Source: Chthonomonas calidirosea
GTDB lineage: Bacteria; Armatimonadota; Fimbriimonadia; Fimbriimonadales; Fimbriimonadaceae
NCBI GenBank assembly: GCA_945882415.1
Contig: CAMCWC010000017.1
Location: 1 to 54,496, forward strand
Direction of reading: 5' to 3'
Length of the DNA stretch: 54,496 nucleotides
How positions within the stretch are numbered: position 1 is the first letter of the stretch; each line of letters begins with the position of its first letter. Shown here piece after piece: positions 49,217-54,496 of this stretch. The notes under the pieces were generated by a model. That model searched no databases. It was not told the DNA's origin and worked only from the letters and a program-made list of their open reading frames with translations. The translations under genes and the position numbers were made by a program.

Positions 49217-50176
49217 ATGCAATATCGCAAGCTAGGCCGTTACGGAATTCGCGTCAGTGAAGTTGGGGTCGGTGGTTGGCTCACCCATGGTCGGACGATT
49301 GACGACTCGGTTACGGCCGAAATCGTGCACCGAGCTTTCGACTTGGGAATCAACTTCTTTGACACGGCCGATGTGTACAACACGGGCGAAGCAGAGAAGT
49401 CGCTCGGGCTTGCGATCAAGGACATCAAGCGCGAATCGCTGGTTGTCGCGACCAAGTGCTTCTTCCCGATGTCTCAGGAAACGAACGACCGAGGACTCAG
49501 CCGAAAGCACATCACCGAGTCGGTGAACGCGAGCCTTAAGCGACTGCAGACCGACTACATCGACCTGATGCAATTCCACCGGTTTGACTCGGAAACGCCG
49601 CTGGACGAAACGGTGCGAGCGATTGACGACCTGATCCGAGCCGGAAAGGTTCTTTACTGGGGCGTCAGCGAGTGGAACGCTCACCAGATCACGGAAGTTG
49701 TACACATTGCCAAGCAGCTGAACGCCAACTTGCCAGCTAGCAACCAGCCGAGCTACAGCATGCTTCAGCGCTCGATCGAAGACAGCGTGATTCCGGTCTC
49801 GGAACTTCACGGTCTCGGCCAGGTGGTTTTCTCGCCGCTTGCTCAGGGCGTTCTTACCGGTAAGTACTTGCCAGGTCAGCCTGCACCAGCCGGAACGCGT
49901 GGCGCTGATGACAGTTCGAACATGTGGATGCGCGACACGCTGGCGAATGATGCACTTCTTCAGCGCATTCAAGACCTGAAAACATACGTAGAGTCTCTCG
50001 GCTTTGAATTGCCTGCGTTTGCCCTAGCTTGGTGCCTGCGCAAGCAGAACGTGAGCTCGGTGATCATCGGCGCGAGCCGAACCGCACAGGTTGAGCAGAA
50101 CGTTTTGGCTGCAACCCTCAAGCCAGAGCCAGAAGTATTTGAGAAGGCGGAAGCCATTCTTCGCGGGAATTCGTAA
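49217..50176 (+). CDS. Aldo/keto reductase (Kv-beta/YghZ-like)
   Basis: This 319-residue TIM-barrel NADPH reductase has the AKR catalytic tetrad: Asp and Tyr in FDTADVYNTGEAE, Lys in VVATKCF and His in LMQFHRFD. The Kv-beta-like features are YRKLGRYGIRVSEVGVGG, WGVSEWNAHQI, NQPSYSMLQRSIE, FSPLAQGVLTGKYLPG and VIIGASRTAQVEQNV. Substrates of this group are aldehydes such as methylglyoxal, but none can be predicted here. The following ACT gene starts 2 bases after the stop. Confidence 0.93.
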   Translation: MQYRKLGRYGIRVSEVGVGGWLTHGRTIDDSVTAEIVHRAFDLGINFFDTADVYNTGEAEKSLGLAIKDIKRESLVVATKCFFPMSQETNDRGLSRKHITESVNASLKRLQTDYIDLMQFHRFDSETPLDETVRAIDDLIRAGKVLYWGVSEWNAHQITEVVHIAKQLNANLPASNQPSYSMLQRSIEDSVIPVSELHGLGQVVFSPLAQGVLTGKYLPGQPAPAGTRGADDSSNMWMRDTLANDALLQRIQDLKTYVESLGFELPAFALAWCLRKQNVSSVIIGASRTAQVEQNVLAATLKPEPEVFEKAEAILRGNS

Positions 50177-50178
50177 CG

Positions 50179-50679
50179 TTGAACGTAGCAAACCTAAATC
50201 CACAGCAAACTCAAGAAACCGAATTTGAAAAACGGCGTGGCATAAGCCGCGTCGAGGTTCGGTACGGTTTTGCCCAAGTACACATCACGAATCTCGATGG
50301 AGAAATTCAGGCGGCCCGTTTGCGGGTGCTCAAAGCCGTCAACGAGGCGGGGATCAGCGTTGACTTTTTGAAGCTGACGCCGACCGGGCTTTCTTTCCTC
50401 GTAACGAACAGTTGTGCGGAAGGCGTAGCAACGGCGATTCAGCCGGTGGCAAGCGATTCCAGCATCCGTCCTGAACGAGCCATTGTGCTGGTTCACGCGG
50501 TGAACATTCGAGATGAGGAAGGTCTGATCGGCCATATCGTGCGTGAAGTCATCGAGACCGGCACGACGATCGACCACATCGGGGACATGCACGACCGGTT
50601 GCTGATGATTGTTTCGGCTAAAGATGCACCTCGGCTCGAGAAATTGTTGGCCGAAAAACTGCTGGCGGGGCAAGAGTAA
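50179..50679 (+). CDS. ACT-domain protein adjacent to aspartate kinase
   Basis: This 166-residue protein appears to consist of two ACT-like regulatory domains, VHITNLDGEIQAARLRVLKA and later DEEGLIGHIVREVIETGTT with IDHIGDMHDRLLMIVSA. No catalytic domain is present. TTG 50179 is the start; its stop overlaps the lysC ATG (TAATG). Such small ACT proteins could bind an amino acid and regulate aspartate kinase, which fits the gene order, but no direct evidence exists. The first ~15 residues are variable. Confidence 0.75.
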   Translation: MNVANLNPQQTQETEFEKRRGISRVEVRYGFAQVHITNLDGEIQAARLRVLKAVNEAGISVDFLKLTPTGLSFLVTNSCAEGVATAIQPVASDSSIRPERAIVLVHAVNIRDEEGLIGHIVREVIETGTTIDHIGDMHDRLLMIVSAKDAPRLEKLLAEKLLAGQE

Positions 50680-52034
50680 TGCGAATTAAGGTGATGAAGT
50701 TTGGTGGCACCTCGGTCGCCACGGCAGAAGCGCGAATGCAGTCGGCGATGCGGGTCATCTCCGCAAAAGATCAGGGTTTTCGACCGGTGGTCGTCGTCAG
50801 CGCAATTGGTCGCAAGGGTGCGCCGTACGCAACGGACACGCTGATCAATCTGCTGAATGAAATCGATCCGAATGTCGACCCAGATCCACGCGAGCTCGAT
50901 CTCTTGGTGGCTTGCGGAGAAATTTTGAGCGCGGTGGTTTTTGCCCACACGCTGAAGACCCTCGGCCACAGCGCAATGGCATTCCGCGGCGGCCAGGCGG
51001 GAATCCGCACGGACGGGGTTTATGGCAACGCTCGCATCGTCAGCATCAATCCGGTCGCGCTGCTCAAGAGCATTAGCGGCGGACACATTCCGGTCGTTTG
51101 CGGTTTCCAAGGAGTTTTCGTTGACGGTCCGGGAATGCCCGGCGGGGAACTCACGACCCTGGGACGCGGTGGAAGCGACACCACCGGAGCTGCCCTGGGC
51201 GCCGCCCTAAAGGCGGAGGCGGTCGAAATCTTCACAGACGTGGACGGCGTGAAAACGGCGGACCCGGATGCGGTTCGCAATGCGCCAACGCTTCGGACGG
51301 TCACCTACGACGAAGTCGCCGAAATCGCCCACTTGGGCGCGAAAGTTGTTCATCCCCGTGCGGCAGAAATCGCCATGATGTATGGGATTCCGCTTTGGGT
51401 TAAGAACACGTTTACTGACGATGAAGGTACACAAATCGTGCCGAAATCGGACTTTCCTGGTCGGCGGGTGACGGGCGTGACCCACACCGGAAAACTGGTC
51501 TATCTTCAGTTCGATCTGAGTGGTGCCGCATCCGAAGCTGAACGCGTGATGCTCGAGACTCGCATCTACGAGACGATGGCGCGTTATGACGTGAATCTGT
51601 TTATGCTCGATATGAGCCCAAGCAGCACGGGCTTTGCGGTTCCGCGAGACCAGTATCCGATCGTCGAAAACGTCCTCGACGGCCTTGTCATTCCGGTTGG
51701 AGGAGCCGAGCGGAGGGTTTATCTGTTCCAAGTGGGGCGGAATGCGTCTCGGGAAGTTGAAACTCAGGCGGCGCTCTTGGGATCTCTCGGAGAGGTTCGC
51801 CGTGTTCCAGCCGAGTTGACCGAAGGTTGCACCATGGTTTCCCTCGTTGGGCATGAATACATGCAGCAACCGGGTGTGTTCTACAACGTCATGCATGCGC
51901 TTGCCGAGGCGCAAATCCAGGTTCTGCAAACCAGCGACTCGGACTACTCTTTGAGTGTTTTGGTCACCGAGAGCGAGAGCCTTCGAGCCGTCCGACTCCT
52001 TCACGATCGATTTGGGTTGAGCGAGGTTAGTTAG
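50679..52034 (+). CDS. lysC: Aspartate kinase
   Basis: Aspartate kinase phosphorylates aspartate, the first step to lysine, threonine, methionine and diaminopimelate. The 451-residue monofunctional enzyme shows VMKFGGTSVATAEAR, GFQGVFVDG, TLGRGGSDTTGAALGAAL and EIFTDVDGVKTADP. C-terminal ACT domains (~300-451) carry the feedback site, including VSLVGHEYMQQPGVFYNVMH. ATG 50679 overlaps the ACT gene stop. folP follows after two bases, an unusual pairing with no obvious pathway link. No asd or dapA gene is in the window. Confidence 0.96.
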   Translation: MRIKVMKFGGTSVATAEARMQSAMRVISAKDQGFRPVVVVSAIGRKGAPYATDTLINLLNEIDPNVDPDPRELDLLVACGEILSAVVFAHTLKTLGHSAMAFRGGQAGIRTDGVYGNARIVSINPVALLKSISGGHIPVVCGFQGVFVDGPGMPGGELTTLGRGGSDTTGAALGAALKAEAVEIFTDVDGVKTADPDAVRNAPTLRTVTYDEVAEIAHLGAKVVHPRAAEIAMMYGIPLWVKNTFTDDEGTQIVPKSDFPGRRVTGVTHTGKLVYLQFDLSGAASEAERVMLETRIYETMARYDVNLFMLDMSPSSTGFAVPRDQYPIVENVLDGLVIPVGGAERRVYLFQVGRNASREVETQAALLGSLGEVRRVPAELTEGCTMVSLVGHEYMQQPGVFYNVMHALAEAQIQVLQTSDSDYSLSVLVTESESLRAVRLLHDRFGLSEVS

Positions 52035-52036
52035 CC

Positions 52037-52843
52037 TTGCCAACCCAGATCATGGGGATTTTGAACGTCACCCCGGATTCCTTTTCGGATGGTGGGCGGT
52101 TTTTCTCCTCTGACTCGGCAATCGCGCACGGTTTGCAAATGGCCGCCGAAGGCGCAGACTGGATCGATGTCGGTGGGGAAAGTACCCGCCCCGGCGCGCT
52201 TCCGGTCTTGGTTGACGAAGAACTCGATCGCGTCCTTCCGGTTATTGAGGGCTTGGTTCAGCGAGGGTTGCGCGTATCGATTGACACGATGAAGCCGGCC
52301 GTGGCTCGTGAGGCCGTGCGGGCTGGGGCATCGCTAATCAACGACGTCACCGGTTGGAGCGACCCCGAGATGGGCTCCGTCTGCGCGGAGTCTGGCGCGG
52401 CGGTGTGCCTGATGCACATGCAGGGGGAGCCTCGAACGATGCAGGCCAATCCGACTTACGCGAATGTCGTTGAAGAGATTCGGGATTTTCTGGTCTCGAG
52501 GGCCGATCTGGCAGAGTCGCTCGGGATTGAGCGCGACCGAATCTATATCGATCCTGGGATCGGCTTCGGCAAAACGATCAAGCACAACCTGGACTTGCTT
52601 CGGCACCTCGGAACGTTCGTCCAGAGCGGCTACCCGGTGCTCTTAGGCACAAGCCGCAAGAGTTTCATCGGACGCATACTGGGCTCCGACGGTGAACCGC
52701 TGCCAACCGAGGAGCGACTTGAAGGAACGCTCGCGACTCAAGCGGTTGCAGAGGCGGCCGGGGTCGCCATCCTCCGCGTTCACGATGTTCAGAGCGCCGC
52801 TCGATTCTCTAGGATGTACCGCGCAATCACGCAACCCGATTAG
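52037..52843 (+). CDS. folP: Dihydropteroate synthase
   Basis: FolP joins pABA and 6-hydroxymethyl-7,8-dihydropterin diphosphate, a folate step and the target of sulfonamides. The 268-residue TIM barrel begins TQIMGILNVTPDSFSDGG and has IDVGGESTRPGA, SIDTMKPAVAREAV, LINDVTGW, LMHMQGEPRTMQ, YIDPGIGFGKT and LLGTSRKSFIG, all standard. The start is taken as TTG 52037; ATG 52052 is the alternative. The 3' end overlaps the convergent dehydrogenase gene by 17 bases. Confidence 0.96.
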   Translation: MPTQIMGILNVTPDSFSDGGRFFSSDSAIAHGLQMAAEGADWIDVGGESTRPGALPVLVDEELDRVLPVIEGLVQRGLRVSIDTMKPAVAREAVRAGASLINDVTGWSDPEMGSVCAESGAAVCLMHMQGEPRTMQANPTYANVVEEIRDFLVSRADLAESLGIERDRIYIDPGIGFGKTIKHNLDLLRHLGTFVQSGYPVLLGTSRKSFIGRILGSDGEPLPTEERLEGTLATQAVAEAAGVAILRVHDVQSAARFSRMYRAITQPD

Positions 52844-53810
52844 CTTCAATCGGATTACCGTCTCGGAATGCCGCGAGATTTTGCGCGGTCGTTTCGGCAA
52901 TGGCTTCCAAAGCTTCGGTAGTAAGAAATGCCTGGTGGCCGGTGATAAGGACGTTCGGAAATGTGAGTAATCGAGCAAATGTCTCGTCGGTCGGGAGTGA
53001 TCCGCTCAAGTCGCGGAAAAACAGCCCAGACTCTTCCTCGTAGACATCGAGTCCGAGGGCACCAATCTTGTGGGACTGAAGGGCCTCAATCGCCGCTGGC
53101 GTATCGATCACGGCACCTCGGGAGGTGTTCAGTAGGACCACCCCGGGCTTCATCCCCTCTAAGGTTGCTTGGTTCACAAGATGGTGAGTATCTGGCGTTA
53201 GCGGGCAGTGAAGGGAGATGATGTCGGCCTCTGCCCAGATCCGCTCCAGCGAAACGAATTCCCAAGGAGAATCCTTCGGTGGAAATGGATCATAGGCAAG
53301 TACCTTCATGCCAAATCCAGCGGCAATTCTGCAGAAAGCGAGCCCGATTTTTCCGCAACCAACCACGCCGACGGTCCGACGGTGGAGATTGAATCCGACC
53401 AGCCCATTGAGACTGAAGTTCATTTCCCGCACCCGGTTGTAAGCGCGGTGGGTTTTGCGACTTAGGGTTAGCAGAAGTGCGAAGGCGTGCTCGGCAACGG
53501 CCTCCGGCGAGTATGCGGGAACACGCGCAATGGAGAAGTTGAGCTCCCGAGCGGTTTCCAGGTGCACGGAGTTGAATCCCGCGCAACGAAGTGCGATGTT
53601 GCGAACCCCTAGTTCAGCGAGAAGGTGTAGCACCGGAGCAGAAAGGTCATCGTTGACAAAGGCGCAAATGGCCTCGGAGCCACGTGCCAAGCTCACCGTA
53701 GACGGTTCAAGCGGGAACTCGACAAACACCGGCTCCAAATTGAGACGAGCGGCCGCTTCCGCAAGGAAGGGCCGCTCGAAGGATTTTGTGCTGTAGACCG
53801 TAACTCGCAT
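52827..53810 (-). CDS. D-lactate dehydrogenase-like 2-hydroxyacid dehydrogenase
   Basis: This 327-residue NAD-dependent D-2-hydroxyacid dehydrogenase resembles fermentative D-lactate dehydrogenase (LdhA). It shows ALRCAGFNSVHLETA, the cofactor motif GVVGCGKIGLAFCRI, the catalytic Arg in LLNTSRGAVIDT, Glu in GLDVYEEESGLFF and His in LITGHQAFLT. The RCAGFNxVHL and YEEEsglFF blocks point to D-LDH rather than to glyoxylate or phosphoglycerate enzymes. ATG 53810 has a TAGACT hexamer 6 bases upstream, so it may be transcribed on its own although another minus-strand gene ends only 19 bases before it. Confidence 0.9.
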   Translation of the reverse strand: MRVTVYSTKSFERPFLAEAAARLNLEPVFVEFPLEPSTVSLARGSEAICAFVNDDLSAPVLHLLAELGVRNIALRCAGFNSVHLETARELNFSIARVPAYSPEAVAEHAFALLLTLSRKTHRAYNRVREMNFSLNGLVGFNLHRRTVGVVGCGKIGLAFCRIAAGFGMKVLAYDPFPPKDSPWEFVSLERIWAEADIISLHCPLTPDTHHLVNQATLEGMKPGVVLLNTSRGAVIDTPAAIEALQSHKIGALGLDVYEEESGLFFRDLSGSLPTDETFARLLTFPNVLITGHQAFLTTEALEAIAETTAQNLAAFRDGNPIEANRVA

Positions 53811-53816
53811 GGAACG

Positions 53817-53822
53817 AGTCTA
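53817..53822 (-). promoter_or_regulatory. Leaderless promoter -10 TAGACT of the D-LDH-like gene
   Basis: TAGACT on the minus strand ends 6 bases before ATG 53810, the same spacing as at galE, at the phosphodiesterase gene and before 16683. Confidence 0.55.
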
Positions 53823-53829
53823 CGTCGGC

Positions 53830-54496
53830 TTACTGCTTGAGGGCTAGGTCTTCGTTTAGTCGAACACCGAGGAGAGTTCCCCGGGCTAGCTTGACGTCCG
53901 AAGGATTCTGCTTCGGCTTTTCTGCCGAACCGATGACATAGCCGAGGAGTCCACCCAAAAGGGCTTTCTCCAGCGAGAGCTTGCCGCCGCTCAGCAGTCC
54001 TACCAGAACGCCAGCGCCTGCTCCGTAGCCAGCATAGACAATTCGGTTGTCCTTGTTCTTATTCTTAGCGGTCATCACACCATCGGCATCCCGATCAACG
54101 GCTTCTGAATCAAGGCTGTAGAGGCTGCCAGCAAGCGGAGTTGTCTTTCCGTTCGGCAGTCGAATTCGGTCGAAAGAAAGGTCCAGAACGCCTGGCTCTG
54201 ATCCCTTCTTGGCGCGAACGTCGCTCACGTGGCCTTCGATGTAGCTGCCGAGGGGGATTCCGCCGTAAGCCTTTTCATCGGTGGTTTGGATGATCGCGGT
54301 GAACTTGTCACCCTTCTTGGAATCCGTGCTGGAGAGCGTCTGATTCAAGCTGATGGGGAGAACCGTGTAGGCTTCAATGAGCTTTGGAACGGGCATCGAC
54401 TCATCGTTACCGTTGTTGAAGTTCTCGCCTGAGCCCATGCCTTCGCCGGTGGTGATGGCAACCATCATTTGGTCGGGCATGTACTTGACGTCTGCG
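53830..54496 (-). CDS. Unrecognised protein, probably continuing beyond the right edge
   Basis: The frame is open to the end of the window: an ATG lies at 54480 but in-frame codons without a stop continue upstream of it, so the true start may lie outside. At least 216 residues are seen. A soluble region (KGDKFTAIIQTTDEKAYGGI, then VDRDADGVMTAKNK) is followed by a glycine-rich, zipper-like hydrophobic stretch (GYGAGAGVLVGLLSGG, ALLGGLLGYVIGS) and a tail ending KLARGTLLGVRLNEDLALKQ. This is consistent with an exported or envelope protein. No family is recognised. It is followed after 19 bases by the D-LDH-like gene. Confidence 0.6.
   Translation of the reverse strand, partial: ADVKYMPDQMMVAITTGEGMGSGENFNNGNDESMPVPKLIEAYTVLPISLNQTLSSTDSKKGDKFTAIIQTTDEKAYGGIPLGSYIEGHVSDVRAKKGSEPGVLDLSFDRIRLPNGKTTPLAGSLYSLDSEAVDRDADGVMTAKNKNKDNRIVYAGYGAGAGVLVGLLSGGKLSLEKALLGGLLGYVIGSAEKPKQNPSDVKLARGTLLGVRLNEDLALKQ

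Overview
The window is a gene-dense stretch of chromosome, about 57% G+C by eye, from a diderm (outer-membrane) bacterium. LptD, an LptF/G permease, heptose genes (gmhA, gmhB) and an O-antigen-type Wzx/Wzy/Wzc system support an outer membrane with LPS-like material. The mix of an exosortase with its partner, a TIGR03790-type lipoprotein, a DprE1/DprE2/UbiA set and short-leader genes does not look proteobacterial. My best guess is Armatimonadota (Fimbriimonadia-like), at low confidence because no 16S or other phylogenetic marker was available to compare. No rRNA, tRNA, CRISPR array, insertion sequence or prophage was seen.

Layout. 1-4 kb holds enolase (cut by the left edge), an orphan succinate dehydrogenase cytochrome b subunit and a fused alpha/beta 2-oxoacid dehydrogenase E1. 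4-9 kb holds a large secreted subtilase with three C-terminal repeats, followed by a more AT-rich patch with a tandem pair of unknown paralogues. 9.1-17.7 kb holds a D-cysteine desulfhydrase-like gene and then a nine-gene minus-strand operon: galE, a small membrane protein, rmlD, a DPPR-synthase-like UbiA, DprE2-like, DprE1-like, nrnA, truB and DUF2752. The UbiA-DprE2-DprE1 trio is the polyprenyl-phosphate arabinose pathway known from mycobacteria. 17.7-38.5 kb is a polysaccharide and exosortase locus: glmS, a priming sugar transferase, four GT4 glycosyltransferases, an O-antigen ligase/polymerase, a Wzx flippase, a hexapeptide acetyltransferase, a Wzc-like tyrosine kinase, exosortase plus EpsI-like protein, and nucleotide-sugar enzymes (ugd, UDP-xylose synthase, UDP-GlcA 4-epimerase, rmlB, rmlC, gmhB). 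38.5-52.8 kb is a plus-strand run: gmhA, nth, glnE, plsY, a zinc-ribbon membrane protein, lptF/G, lptD, a GT-C-like membrane protein, an aldo/keto reductase, an ACT protein, lysC and folP. The right end has a D-lactate dehydrogenase-like gene and an unrecognised, probably truncated gene on the minus strand.

How it fits together. Most of the window builds and exports cell-surface glycans. glmS, galE, ugd, UXS, GAE, rml and gmh products supply sugars; the priming transferase and GT4 enzymes assemble a lipid-linked repeat; Wzx, Wzy and Wzc move and polymerise it; LptF/G and LptD serve LPS transport; exosortase suggests sorted surface proteins whose substrates lie elsewhere. The Dpr-like trio would add a polyprenyl-phosphate pentose donor, which the GT-C-like protein could in principle use.

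A recurring signal is a TANNNT -10 hexamer ending 5-12 bases (in six cases exactly 6 or 7) before the start codon of genes that head transcription units. Shine-Dalgarno sequences appear mainly inside operons. This points to widespread leaderless or near-leaderless mRNAs.
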